DNA of 64,000 nt from Emergomyces orientalis (Eukaryota > Ascomycota > Eurotiomycetes > Onygenales > Ajellomycetaceae). How positions within the stretch are numbered: the first letter of the stretch is position 1; each line of letters opens with the position of its first letter. A model generated the notes under the pieces. That model saw only the letters and a program-made list of their open reading frames with translations, did no database searches and was not told the origin of the DNA. The stretch covers positions 992,001-1,056,000 of the forward strand of contig MOWL01000024.1 in the NCBI GenBank assembly GCA_002110485.1, written 5' to 3'. The translations under genes and the position numbers were made by a program. Below are positions 35,281-47,769 of the stretch, in pieces.

Positions 35281-36039
35281 TTTGGTGTAGGGATGGTGCT
35301 GGACCAGTCATAGCCCGCCATGAATGGACGTGAACCGTCAAGATAGAAGAGTGGAAGGGGAATTTCGATCTGATGGATAACTATGCATCAATTGAAAATG
35401 ATCTGTTTGATAATTCCTTGAATTCGGTCTTCATCCGCCGCCGCCAAGAACATCCAGAATTTTCTTTAAAAACGCCACGCCACACCAAACCAGAGAAGGG
35501 CTGGGCTGCTTGGTGGGGTGGTGTTGCGATGAATGAATAATATCTCTAGAAATTCTCACGCTTCTCTCAAAGGATGTTCGGTAATGCAGTGCAAGCAAGG
35601 AAGAACTGAAGGAGGGGCAGTCAATTACCATGTCAACAACAGTGGACGAAACGTGTTTCGCCAGACATTGAATGGCGGGCTGGGCGGCTGGCTGGCTGGC
35701 TGGGCAGGAAGTTTTTGAATAATACATGCATGGGATGGGATGCAAGTGTCGGGGCATCCTGATCAAGTTTAAGTTGCATTTACTTCTTTTAGTGTGAACG
35801 CATGCAGGTGTCAGAGCTTGATTTCCTTTTCTGACACACACCAGCAAGCCCAAAACACCATGTGAATGAAATGCTAAAACCATATGGATAAGACAAAAAA
35901 TTAAAAAATACGGCTGAAAATAAAGCTGCTGTTGTAAATATTCCATCCAATTTGCATAAAAATAATAATAATAAATAACAAACTCCTGCTTGGGGCGGGC
36001 GTGGGCAGCTGCCAAGAACTGCATCCACTCCGCCCGTTG

Positions 36040-36460
36040 CTAGTGCTCGCTCGCTCCCTATATATTTTGCTCTCCACTTTCTCCCCATCCGCATCCCTCA
36101 TCCCACACCAATTTACGACACTTTTTTCTCTCCCTGTTTAGTCCTTTAACTACCCACCTTATCTCGCTTTCCTGCTACTATTCTTCCCTATATATACCCC
36201 CTCTCCACTCCTCCGATTGCCCCCTATTATTATTCCCTCCCCTTCTAGTCCATCCTATAGGTCTATCCTTCATTTTCATTTTCAATTATAATCTTAATAT
36301 GAAACCGTAATTCCCGCTCGTCTCGCCCCCTTCTTCTTACCCACTGAGGTTTACCCGTACAAGAGAGAACGTACCACCTACAACAGAAGTCTTCCGACAC
36401 AACGCCCTCCAAGTTTCGCCGGCTTGCCTCTTGGGGCTCACCATCCATTCAAGGGTGACT
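36040..36460 (+). promoter_or_regulatory. Probable promoter and 5' leader of the Izh3-like gene
   Basis: A TATATATA word at 36189-36196 lies about 265 bases before the start codon, with a second TATA-like word near 36059-36066. The segment between is C/T-rich. A direct role is inference from position and composition. Confidence 0.4.
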
Positions 36461-38045
36461 ATGGCCTGTACAGGCCCTTCCGTGACCGTAGAGTCCTACG
36501 CAGACCTCGACCCTGGCTCCAATGCTTCCGGCTTAGTGACCCCAGACGAACGCGCCGGTTTACTACGTAACAGACGCCGAAGACACTCTTTTCATACCGC
36601 GAGACGCCTATCTTGCGATTATGATGCTGATGCTATATTCTTGCGAGTGAGTTATATACCTGCATACTGATAAAGAAAAAAACAAATGAGCCCCCTCATA
36701 TTAATATATATATTTATAAATGTTTCAGGTCGAATTATTCCTCACAGAGATGGAGCGACGACTACAATGGCTGGAGGAATATCGACAATCGCACATGACA
36801 CATATCGACGCAAGACTAAAACGAGGATATGCCACCCTAGTTTCCGTCCGAGATTCCTGCTCCCATGCGTCCGGCGAGCTGATGGGAGGCGGCAAACGAC
36901 GAGCGAAAATTCTGGTAGAGACGCTGGAGGGTCGGTATAATGACGTTTTGGCAACCAAGGAAACCCTTGAGCAAAAAGCTCAGGCCAGCATGCGATTGAT
37001 GGAGAATTTTCTCGGGGAGCTCGAGGCCGGTGCGCAGGCCGTGCGCGATCGGGGTCTCTATGGTACTTTGGACGATGGTTGGCGGGCGGTAGAACCAGGC
37101 CTAACGCATGCGCGGGAGGTTATGGATGAAAGTGTCGAGCGCGCACGAGAGGCCCTACAAAAGAACATCGAACGCGCGATCCATCTAGCCAAGGAAAAGC
37201 GGCTAATCCAATACTCCGACTTGCCACACCCTTGGCGGGTCAACCCGCACATATTGCAGGGTTACCGTTTCACAACATCCAAGATCGAATGCGTAACGTC
37301 TGTGTTTACATTCTCCAACGAACTGTTCAACATCTGGTCGCACTTGATTGGCCTAATCGTCGTCCTGGCCGTGGCTTTCTACTTCTACCCTTCCAACCCG
37401 AACTTCTCCCTCAGCACAAAAACCGACATCACAGTCGCCGCGGTCTTCTTCATTGCCGCCTGCAAGTGCCTCGTCTGCAGTACGCTATGGCATACAATGA
37501 ACAGCATTGCGTCACAACCACTCATGGAACGCTTCGCCTGCGTAGACTATACAGGGATATCCCTGCTCGTCGCCGCCTCGATCGTGACGACGGAATACAC
37601 CGCTTTCTACTGCGAACCAGTCTCCCGATGGATCTACATCGTCACGACGTCCACACTAGGCATCGCTGGCGTCATTCTCCCCTGGCACCCTACTTTCAAC
37701 CGCGCGGACATGGCATGGGCTCGCGTTGCCTTCTACGTAACCCTAGCAGCTACAGGCTTCGCTCCCATCGCCCAACTAAGCCTAACAAGGAGCCTGGGAT
37801 GGTCTCTATACTTCTACGCACCGTTACTGAAAAGTCTCGCCGTCTACTTGTTAGGAGCGATGGTTTATGCGTCGCAGATTCCTGAGCGTTGGCACCCTGG
37901 GTTATTCGATTACTTGGGTGGCAGCCATAATATCTGGCACGTCGCTGTGCTTGGGGGGATTCTTTTCCACTACGGCGCCATGCAGGATCTTTTTACGGGG
38001 GCGTTCATCCGTGCGGAGGGTGAATGTCCGTCTCTGACAATGTAG
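36461..38045 (+). CDS. izh3: Izh3-like PAQR / ADIPOR-hemolysin III family membrane protein (500 aa)
   Basis: Model: join(36461..36646, 36729..38045), with an 82-bp GT-AG intron in phase 0. The N-terminal ~240 residues are soluble and largely helical (FLTEMERRLQWLEEYRQ, then a long Glu/Arg-rich helix region to RAIHLAKEKRLI), as in the long Izh3 branch. The seven-span PAQR domain starts at SDLPHPWRVNPHILQGYRF. Its conserved residues are all visible: the FSNELFNIWSHLIG entry helix, STLWHTMN with the first His, CVDYTG with the Asp, and GSHNIWHVAV with the two C-terminal His that bind zinc. PAQR proteins act in lipid and zinc homeostasis (established). In yeast Izh3 responds to zinc status; the same role here is inference. 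The ATG at 36461 is the first in this frame. Confidence 0.89.
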
Positions 38046-40184
38046 ATAAATGATGTTTTAGATTTTATTTGGTCTGGTCTGTCTATCTATTTATCTATCT
38101 GTTTGCCTGTTCGTTCCTGGATTTGGTGTATTCCTCCGTTCCTCCTGTCTGCTAGGAGACGACGGACAACAATAATAATACGGCGAGAAAATTTGGAGGC
38201 ATAGCAAGACTCAGCTGATACCGCCCCCAATTTCCTCCCCCGGCGGACCCTCCCCCCCCTCTCTCACTGTGACGGTACACATGTGCACTTTAAGAGACTA
38301 TCTTAGAGGGGGAAGAGTCTTTGAATAACCTTTTTGAGTTGACTGGATGGAAGATGCTGGGCGGTTGTCACCGGGTGGGTTGCTCAAAACCGCAATAAAA
38401 GGGCCCAGCAAAGTCTCTGTGTGGTAATGATTATTATTGTGCGTGCATGGAGTGGAATTTTTCCTTCCTTTCTTCTTCTTCTTCTTCTTCTTCTTCTTCC
38501 AAAGAGAAGATGCCAGGCACCAAGAGAGGAGGAGGGGGGAGGGTGGGGAGGGGCGAGAACAGCTAGCTCTTGTTAGTAGCTGCCATACGCCTCCCCACTT
38601 TTGTAAATAGAGCAGTGCTTTTTTATGTACTGTACATATACAAAATAAAATAATAATAATGATAATAGAAACAGAAAACCAACAAAAATGAGCATTATAA
38701 GAACTGATTCGAGATGTGAAAAATAAGATATCTCCAACTCCTCTACCACCCAGTAGGATCCACGTGATTCAATTACTTCCAGCAATGGGGAGGATCCATT
38801 GGTCAAAGCTTTCCAAGCCTTTTTTTCCTTCATTTTTTTCCGCCTTCGCAAACGGACTGAACGACCATCATCAATCATTATTTTATCTGTGTGCTGCTGT
38901 ACTCCGTACATCACACATTATCTACATGCACACACACATAGCTATCTATCTATCTATCCCGTCTATTTACCCCAAGCAGGTCTGGGGGGAGAGCCAACAA
39001 CGTACATACAATACGATACAATACAACACATGCGATGCGATGCGATGCGATCTGATTAGTATATCTAAAATACTGCACTTTTCGCGCGAAACCTGTTTCC
39101 TTGTCCCTTAACTATTTGATGGGATCTTAAGCCGCTTTTTTTATTTTATTATTTTTATTTATTATTTCTTTTTGAAGATAGAGAGCATAGGGTGAGCTCG
39201 TTAGCTCGTCCATTCTGGAGCATCGAACTTACTAGCGGGCCCTCCATCGCAACCCCCCACCCCCTCCTCCTCCCCTGAGTCCGATTGTCACCTCCTCTCC
39301 TCCCAAGTACTAGCACAAAAATTATGCTAGGGGATACAGCATCCTGTGTTCTATGGTGTTGTTGGGATTTTATCGATATTGTTTATCAGCTATACCGATA
39401 GCCAATAGCCGTAGCCACTGTTATAGGTTGTTGTAGTTCATTTGTGTATATTGCGAGGTATGTGATTTATAACACTCTCTTAGCATTTATTTATTTTATT
39501 TTTCACTCCCCCCCCTTCAATCAATGCTTGCTTGTTTTGTGCTTGTTCTGTCTGCAAATTTTGTCTGTTGTTGGAGTTTTTATAGTCAGGGAAAGTTGTT
39601 GTACAGGTGCAAGCAGAGGTCCGCTTATATGTGCAAGATGTATGCACAGGACATGTACTTTATGCACATACATTCCACAGGCGCGGACGTGTGTATGGCA
39701 TAACGGCTTCCATTATAAATTTTGTGTATACATCTAATCTATGGATGGGCCAATGTTTGTGCATACAGGAGTGGGAGGAGGAAGGGAATTCCAGAGTTTG
39801 CAGAACGGGTTAGAGAGAAAGATATCTGAGTGGATATATGTCCTTTCTGCTATATGTTTCATGGCATGGGTCTTCTTGTCAACTCGACGGGTGTCATCAG
39901 GTCATTGGGACGGTTTATCCTTTGCTTGGTGTGGTTTTGTGAGAGGTACCAGAAGAGAAAGAAAGAAAAAAAAAAGAATGCATAAGGGGGGTGTGTGTGG
40001 TTGAGGTGATGGGCTGAGGGGAGGACACCGAAAGCACTCTTGAGTCTCCTTTTTGTTTCTTTTCTTTTATTTGCCTTTTTTTTTTTTATACTTTTATGGA
40101 TGCACCCCAGTGCAGCAGCGACGAGCAAAGAAAATTTTTTAATAATGCATATATGGAATATCTAGCTTACTCTTCGTTTTGCAG
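38046..40184. other. Spacer and promoter region before the Gal4-type factor
   Basis: About 2.1 kb. It contains a (TTC)n run at 38471-38499, a TATC run near 38942-38958 and a GATGC run near 39031-39049. A TACTCCGTA word lies at 38900-38908. A TTTTGCAG immediately before the ATG at 40185 looks like a splice acceptor, so the transcript may have an intron in its 5' UTR. No coding gene recognised. Confidence 0.45.
38471..38499. repeat. (TTC)n microsatellite
   Basis: About nine to ten TTC triplets, uninterrupted, in the 3' region of the Izh3-like gene. Confidence 0.9.
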
Positions 40185-43100
40185 ATGGATGAAGGATCGC
40201 CTACGACGAGTACCACAGGGCAGGCGGAGGCACAGAACCAGGGCCAAGGCCAGAGTCAGGGTCAAGGGTCAGGTCAAGGCTTGCATAGCATTGCAGTATG
40301 TTGATTTTATTGTTTATATTTCGTCCCACCGGCCAGATCAGCATCAGATCTCGGCCCCACTCCCCTCCCCGCACTCGTGCATCCATGTACATGAGAAAGC
40401 ACGGTTCATGCATGTGCAAAGGTGGTCCGTCGTGTCGTACCTGGACTTCTGGACTCTGGATGCCCCAGGCTCTGTTCACACTTTTACACAGGTGGCGATT
40501 TTTGATTTTTGATTTTTCTCCTTTTTTTCTCCCTCTTTGTATCACACCCACCGTCACATTTGATGGAAATTTATACTGACTGGTACGCTTTGTTATTTAC
40601 TTGAGGGAAAAAGTGCGATGAATGTAGGCTTCGGAAATCAAAGGTATGTACTGTACAATGCGCTTTGCACGCCCTGGGAGCAGGTTATTCTGGATTCCGA
40701 GATGTTACTATTTGGTCCACAGATATATTATATTATGGATATTAATGAATAATTTTCTATAGTGCTCGAAACAACGCCCAACATGTTCATTATGTAAGCA
40801 GCTGAAGAAGGAGTGTGTGTATAGTCCTAAAGTGGTTCGGACGCCTTTGACTCGCCAGTAAGTTTTCTTGAGTTCATTGGCACATATCCCACCATTAGAA
40901 TTTATGATGTGGAGCTAACAAGGGTATTTTAAGGAACCTTACATATGCTGAAGACCGCATAAGAAAACTTGAGGCAACAATTTCAACATTGTTACCTAAT
41001 GTAGATATCGAAGCGTTATTGGATTCCTCTTCCCCTCAGCCATCAGGTGATCAACGGCCACAGGAACCTGAATCGCCTCAAAAGCCTGCCTCAGTGGCTG
41101 CCCCGAAAGATGCTTCAGCAGCTCCGGAAACTGCGTCAGAAGCCCTTCCTCAGCTTGCAGATGGCTTTGAGTGGGCTGAAAAAGAGCTTACTCTCAGCGA
41201 GTTATCAGACGGAATGGCAGCTCTCTCGATTCAGCCCGAGGGCGCGGGGTATCTTGGTAAGTTATTACCTACTAAACACGGTCCTTGGTGATATATATGC
41301 GACTATCAAAAACTAATACGGGCGTTTTAGGTGGGCCGTCAAGCGTTGCGCCGCTTCGAGCACTTCTTATGGGTGGCTGGGATGTTAATTCCTCCGCTCA
41401 ATCAGCAGCCGCGGGTAAGGCTGCCCGTGATGCCCAGTCCATGATGTGGCAGTCGACGTATCCCCGAATAGCGCCCTCACAAATCGTCGCTCAATCGATT
41501 ATGGATTCATTTTTCGCCAACTACCACACGAGCTATCCATTCCTCCACGAGGAAACATTCCGAGCTCAGTTCAACGAACAAATCCCAAGGCCACGGGGCC
41601 ATGCGTGGCCGATCCTTCTTAACACAGTTCTTGCTCTGGGGGCTTGGACCATCGGAGATGATACCGTGGATATCCACGAAACTTTTTACAATGAAGCCAA
41701 TCGATATTTGCAAGATGTTTCCGTCTTTGAGATGGGGAATTTAGCATGTGTACAGGCGTTCTTGCTTCTTAGCAACTACACGCAAAAGCGTAACAAACCC
41801 AACACGGGCTGGAATTATTTGGGGCTGGCGATACGGATGGCGTTGAGTTTGGGCCTCCATAAGGAATTTCCAGAATGGAATATTAGCTTGCTGCAGCGGG
41901 AAATGAGGCGAAGGGTCTGGTGGGGAACTTTTATTTTTGATAGCGGTGCATCCATAACGTTTGGACGGCCGATTCTTCTGCCTGATGCGAGCATTATGGA
42001 TGCAAAGCAGGTGAAAAATATTACTGAAGACGTAAGCCTCATACTATTTTCAATTGCTCCTTGAACGAATTTCGCTAATTGACATTTCTCCAGGCCTTGA
42101 CCGCAACAACGGCATCGGTGCCGATAGAAACCGACCAGCCAACCCTCTACTCAAGTCTAATCGCCCAATCAAAATTCCATCTTACAACCAACGAACTCTA
42201 CCACCGTCTCCTCTCCAGCCGCAACCTCTCAGCAGAAGAAACCTTAAACCTGCAGATACCCATTGACGATTTTCTCCGCTCCTTACCACCATACTTCGAA
42301 CGTGATGAGAGTCACCATGACGATCACAGCAGCAATAGCGACAGCTCAACTCTAGAGCTCCCGCCTTGGTTCATATTTGCCAAGAAACGCCTCTCCTGGC
42401 GGCGTTGGAACTTCCAGATAATTTTATATCGCCCTATTTTGCTTCGCTGGGCCACGCAAAGATGGAAACAGATGGGACAGCCACAGTTTCCATCTTCCCC
42501 CGACCCTGCTGCTGACCATGATCAAGCACAATCTGCAGAGGAAGAATGTAGAATCCGTTGTCTACAAGCTGCGCGGGCAACGATCTATTCAATATCGGGG
42601 TATATGGCGATGAACGAATATACGAGGTTAACTGGGTGGTATATGCTGTAAGTCCCAACCGGCTAACATGCCATAGCCTCTAATCCTCATGCGTGTAGAG
42701 CCCTAACAGTCTACTCAGCTATTTCCTCTTCCAAGCCGCCTTAATCCCTGTTCTCTTCCTAATAACAACACCTACGTCCCCCTCTGGCCCTTCCTGGCTC
42801 GCCGATATCCAAACGGTCCGATACCTACTTAGCCCGCATAGTTCCCTTGGCAAAAATAACCGCCTAGCCGCACGCTGTCTGGAAGTCATAAATAAACTTT
42901 GTGGGCCGCTCTCTTTTCCCTCTCCTTCGTCACCACCGCTTCGTCCAGGATTAGGATCAGGGACAACTTTCAACAATAATAGCAATGACAATCACAACCA
43001 ATATATTGATAACGGCAATAACACCTCGTCTCCGTCAGTGACTGCGGATTTTGCGAAGACAGCAGGCGATGCGGGTAATAATGCCGTCCAGCATGACGAT

Positions 43101-43484
43101 ACAGTCCGTCATGCGTGGGAGGCTAATATGGCTGGTATAATTTCACAGGAGATGAGTGTGCAAAATCAAGAAATGATGTTTAGTGATGCTTATTCATTTT
43201 TCACGGGCGTTGCTGGTAGTCATGAAAATTTTGGGAATCTTGGTGTGGTACCAGGAGGGGTTGGTGTTGGTGCCGGGCCCCGTCCTGACCTGATTAGTGG
43301 TGATGCTGGTGGTCCTCGAACCGATATTGAGCAAGTAGGTGTTGCTAGCGGTGGGAGTAATATTACATCCATGGAGGGTACTGGAGGCGGTGGTGCTCCT
43401 GCTGCTGGTGCTGCTGGGATGGAGTTTTTCGATTGGACAGGCTTTGGGGTGGAAAGGGATGTAGAAGGGAGGAGATATTATTAG
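40185..43484 (+). CDS. Gal4-type Zn2Cys6 transcription factor with fungal-specific regulatory domain (859 aa)
   Basis: Model: join(40185..40295, 40614..40643, 40763..40857, 40934..41256, 41331..42031, 42094..42647, 42719..43484). All six introns are GT-AG and phase-consistent. A Gln/Gly-rich start (residues 1-37) precedes the zinc cluster C38-x2-C41-x6-C48-x6-C55-x2-C58-x6-C65 (CDECRLRKSK, CSKQRPTCSLCKQLKKEC). The linker YSPKVVRTPLTRQNLTYAED is very close to the Gal4/Lac9 linker and leads to a coiled-coil dimerisation helix (RIRKLEATISTLLP). The middle domain (NYHTSYPFLHEETFRAQF, TGWNYLGLAIRMALSLGLHKE, RRVWWGTFIFDSGASITFGR) is the fungal-specific regulatory domain. It resembles the ClrB/ManR group of carbohydrate regulators, from memory and not verified. 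The C-terminal ~200 residues are Asn/Gly/Ser-rich, likely activating. It converges on a sugar permease. Exon 2 is only 30 nt. Confidence 0.9.
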
Positions 43485-43726
43485 GAAAATCCCCCCCCCC
43501 CCCCCCGTTTTCTATTTTCGTTTCGTTTTTCTTTAGGGTCTACAAGGGTTGTTGGGTAGGAGTCATCGGATACAATTCATAATTTTGTAAATTTCATTAT
43601 CGTCACCCATGCACAGTGGGCTATTCTGTATTTAAAATTCGTGCATCTCCTATTATATCATTTATACAGATATTTACCCAATGATATAACAATCAGGCCT
43701 AGAGACCAAGCAACGGACCTTGGAAC
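43485..43726. other. Short convergent region with a 16-bp C run (43491-43506)
   Basis: Only 242 bases separate the stop codons of the transcription factor and the sugar transporter, so their 3' UTRs probably overlap or abut. A run of 16 C starts six bases after the factor's stop codon. Confidence 0.6.
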
Positions 43727-46335
43727 TTAAACGCTCTCTACTCTCCCCTCCTCACCGAATAGACTTTCCTTCAGCGCCGCTTTCCCCATCCCTGCACCCG
43801 CAAGGGGCGTTCCGCGCAGCGCTGCCTCAATCTGCACGATGCGCTGCTGCTCTTCATGCGCCGCCGTGTCGCCAAAGACAAGGTCCATGTCTTCTAGTGT
43901 CTGTTTTTTGGGGGGTGGGGTGGGTTAGCTACTTAGCTTGAATAATGCATTGAATTGCACTTTGGGACGGGCCACCAAAAGGGGTTCAGGAAGGGGTGGG
44001 GAGTGAAGTGGAAAAGGGGGGGGAAACACACTTTTCCTCTCGTTTCAGGGATAAAGAAGAACGTGAATGCCAGCGCGAGCAGACAGAAGGCAGCGAAGAA
44101 GATATATGTGCCCCAGGTTATTTTTTCGAGCATGTCCGGGGTGACGAGCCCGATTATACTACAGTTGAAGAGAGGGGTTTGTTAGTGAGGTTACACAGAA
44201 GATCATGCGCTTCTTTCTTTTATTACTTACAAATTACACATCCAAGTCGTCGAGGTAGTTATCGAGATTGCCTTTGAGCGGATGGAAAGGTTGAAGATTT
44301 CGGAGGGGAGAACCCATCCAATTGGTGCTAGAATTTTTGTTTCATGAATTAGCATATCTTCTTCTCCCTATAATTAGGCCTCATCCAAGCGACATATTTG
44401 GAACGAGCACATCTCCACGTCATTTTGGTAACAAAATGGAACGGTAGAATGGTGAGTGACATACCGAAGGAATAAGAAAAATTGATATCATAGATATATA
44501 TAAACGCAATGCCGGCCCAGCCCGCAGCGGCATGATCAACCAGAGTCGATCCGTATTTACCAATGATGGCTCCCACGATGACAAGCGATATGCAGGTTCC
44601 CGCGGCACCACACATGAGAAGAGGTCTGCGGCCAACTTTGTCTATCCAGAAGAGAGCGGGGAGAGTGCTGAGACAGTTGACGATTCCGTAGACGCCCGTT
44701 GCGAGGAGTGAGGTCTAGGGGTATTGGATGGATTGGTTAGAAAAAACATTATTCATTATTTGTAAGTGATGGCAGTTCCATGTATGGCAAGTTTCTTACC
44801 GTGTTCCCGTCAAGCCCTAACTGGCCGAAGATTGTAGGGGCATAGTAGATCATCGCTATGTGAGTTCACTTTCGTCAGTTGCCTGCTCTCACTGGGAAAC
44901 GGGACAGGGGGGTTCTTCTGCCAACTGACCGTTACAACCCATAAACTGCTGGAAGAACATAACGCAGCATCCAATTGCCAGCCGTTTAAACCTTGACCAC
45001 GTGCTTATAAGGGAATAGTACTATGAGAATGTTAACTATATCCGTTGTTCGTATCCAACATTCTCATCCAACAAAATTCAAATACCTGCGCCGCATGCAG
45101 CTTCACCCCGCTCATACCAGCATAATTCTCCGTGGCAAATGTGTTCTCTACAATCACGGAAGCCTTGATTTCCAAATACTCAGCCATTAAGGCGGGATCG
45201 TCTGTCGGCTGCCGTCGAAGCTTTCCCAAGGTAGCAAGTGCATCCTCGTCCCTGTCTTTCATGAGCAGCCATCGAGGCGAATCAGGGAAAAATATCATCC
45301 CGACTCCTAGTATAATGGCAGGAATAATTTGAAGGGCAAAGGGGATCCTCCAAGAAGCATCAGATTGTCCGTCACAGCCATTTGGGCCTACATCATTATA
45401 CGGGTCGAAAGCAGGCGAGTTAGGGGTTCCGCCTGAATATGGGATGTTGGGAGCACACCGCGACCCGCCAATATAATTTGAGCCGTAATCAATCCAATAA
45501 CTGAGTAGTATGCCAACGGTAATAGACACTATATTGAGAAATATTAGAAATAGTTCGGGATAATAGGACCGAAATTATTCAAACGAAAAACAGGGTTGGC
45601 TTACATTGCTGGAGGACAACAAGTCCACCCCTGATTGTCGGCAACGAAACCTCACTAATATACAATGGAACAACCATAGTCAACTGTCCCACTGCAAATC
45701 CAGCAACTGCTCGGCCTAACAATAAGAAAACTGTGTTAGTACCGCACACGCGCTCTGAAACGGGCAACGGAAAGTGTGGTTTTGTACTTACCAATGAAAA
45801 GCATTTCTAGATTGACTGCTCCGGCTTGAATGGCGGATCCTACTAGAAAAATGACAACAGCCACAATCATGGACAATTTTCTGCCAATATAGTCTGCAAA
45901 AGGACCATTTGCCAAAGAACCTAGCCAAGCAGCTGTATATGCGGTTAGAATATCCAGACATTTGTTTGTAGGGCCTCGTTTGGCCCTACACATCTCAACA
46001 ATCTGGCAATAACTTACCCAACAGCAACGTTGACACAAACCATCCTTTAAAGCTACTATCCGAATAAATTCTTGGGAATAAAGCTCCAAAAGACTCCATC
46101 GTGAGTACTCCTGAGACAACCCCTTGGTCGTAGCCAAAAAGTAGGCCACCCAGAGAGGAGAACTATACATGTAATCAGCAAAAGGCATCGCCTGTGAGTA
46201 AAGGGCTTTTAAACTAACCAACGCGACTCCAAACAAGAACGGGTTCTTGAAAATCACATGGAATCCCCCAGATTCCGACACGGGAGCCTCCGCCGGGGGG
46301 GAGGCATCCTCATCGTAGCTGTCTTGCTGGGCCAT
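43727..46335 (-). CDS. MFS sugar transporter, 12-span sugar porter family (583 aa)
   Basis: Model: complement(join(43727..43900, 44032..44158, 44231..44327, 44465..44714, 44800..44855, 44930..45020, 45086..45528, 45605..45715, 45792..45932, 46018..46162, 46219..46335)). Ten GT-AG introns, all in phase; the most intron-rich gene here. Sugar-porter signatures appear in order: LGGLLFGYDQGVVSG in span 1, DYIGRKLSM after span 2, GRAVAGFAVGQLTMVVPLYISE in span 4, FPDSPRWLL after span 6, FQQFMGCNAMIYYAP in span 7, DKVGRRPLL after span 8, and PETRGKTLEDMD at the end. It moves a hexose or small sugar, likely by proton symport, across the plasma membrane (family knowledge); the exact sugar is unknown. 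Its C-terminal tail is short and charged. It lies tail-to-tail with the Gal4-type regulator, which suggests but does not prove co-function. Confidence 0.92.
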
Positions 46336-47769
46336 TAAGGGCTGTATTTATGAAAAACAGAACGGTTTCTCTAGCTCTGAATGGCGTCTTTACGCCTGAT
46401 GAAGGGGAAAGAGTAGATGGCGATGAAACAAAATAATAAGATAGATAGAATACCAAAGGAAATGTCGCGGCTACGAAGCTTTTATATATGAATTTCTCCC
46501 CTAGAGCAACAGCTTCTCCCCAGATATTCCACTCCGCATTGTATCCTGCTTACCGTCACACAGCCAGCAGCAAGCTACTAACAAATACCCGTTGCTCATC
46601 GGCTTACTGAGCTCCGGCGTCTCTCGGACTGATGTACTCCGGGATTTCGAGAGGTTAGTAACTTTTTCTCGAAGAAAGAGAAACTAAGCTCTTTGAATCC
46701 GGGTTATCTTTCCTTGTCAGAGCTAATTCAAGGGATTGTTAACCAGTGGAAGGTCTTCACCATTGATTACCCCCAATGGCTGCATTAAGCACCAGCTAGG
46801 ACTTTGAGTGGAATCAAGGTTATGGGACCCCCGCAAATTAGCGGGGGCCTAGTGCATTTGTCGGCATACCGCGAAGGTGGTGAGCCCCGTAATTTTATTC
46901 TTTAGCAGAACTGTAATTGACAGGTTCTGGAAACATTCATGATAGGGCACGAGACGCCAAAAGTATCCCTGCTCCTCGTTTTATCCAGGTGGCAAGCCGG
47001 ATGAAAATTTCGACTGAACTACGCAGAGTATGTGATCCATATTTGCCTCCGTGAACATGGGGTTCGGAATATTTTAGAAATTTTTCCGGGTAGTGTTAGT
47101 TTGCGTGGAGGTCTTGCAAGCGCAAAGCGTGACAAAGTCAATTATGACACTCTGCTTAAAACTATTAAGGTAAATACCCTAGCAGATGTATCTCACGTTT
47201 CACTACAAAAAGAAGGTGATTGCGTAAATAATTATATTATACTCAATGTATATCTATACTCTATGTCTATTTCTTATCTACGGGCTTATCAGAATCAGAT
47301 TACCCATTTCTAAAACTTCATTGCAAATCATGTTTCGTGACGATTTCATTATCTTCCTCCAAACTGGCTTGAAAAAGAGCCGGCTGGAGTACGAGGTGAT
47401 GAGTAACTAAGTACTCGCGTTCATTCGGCTTGGCCCTGATTTCGTCCCTGGCTATGAGATTGTAGGGTGCTGTGGTGAAAGTATGCAGCAGAGTTTACAC
47501 TCGTTTCCCACATTTCCTCTGCGCCAACCCCACTCGCATCACTCATTATATGCTGCCCCTTGGTGCGGGGGTAATAGGATCGATAGTAGTAGAAAGAGAT
47601 TGTGAATGAAGCATAACTGTGGAGGTCTGGGTGATTATGGCTACTGTCTGAACTCGAGGTAACGGCACATGTTGCGTCTTCGAAACTTTGAGTGCGTGTG
47701 GAAATTATTCTATCCGACCCCAACTCTGGTATGACCGTGCCGGCAGAATGCCAAACAGCATCACGCAAT
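46336..47769. other. Spacer upstream of the sugar transporter
   Basis: About 1.4 kb holding the transporter's promoter and the 3' region of the methyltransferase gene. Short frames at 47032-47313 and 47421-47768 have no motif. No distinct regulator site could be assigned. Confidence 0.45.

Larger units (their letters stand above)
32979..36460. other. 3.5-kb spacer upstream of the Izh3-like gene
   Basis: No confident gene. It holds a low-confidence open-frame pair (34154-34715), an AT dinucleotide run at about 34747-34765, the 7-bp minisatellite at 35231-35280, and the Izh3-like promoter at its right end. A 197-codon frame on the minus strand at 35431-36024 has no motif and is not called. Confidence 0.4.

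Noticed and set aside
35431..36024. A 197-codon minus-strand frame
   Set aside because: It has no recognisable domain or coding pattern and lies in the promoter side of the Izh3-like gene, next to simple repeats.
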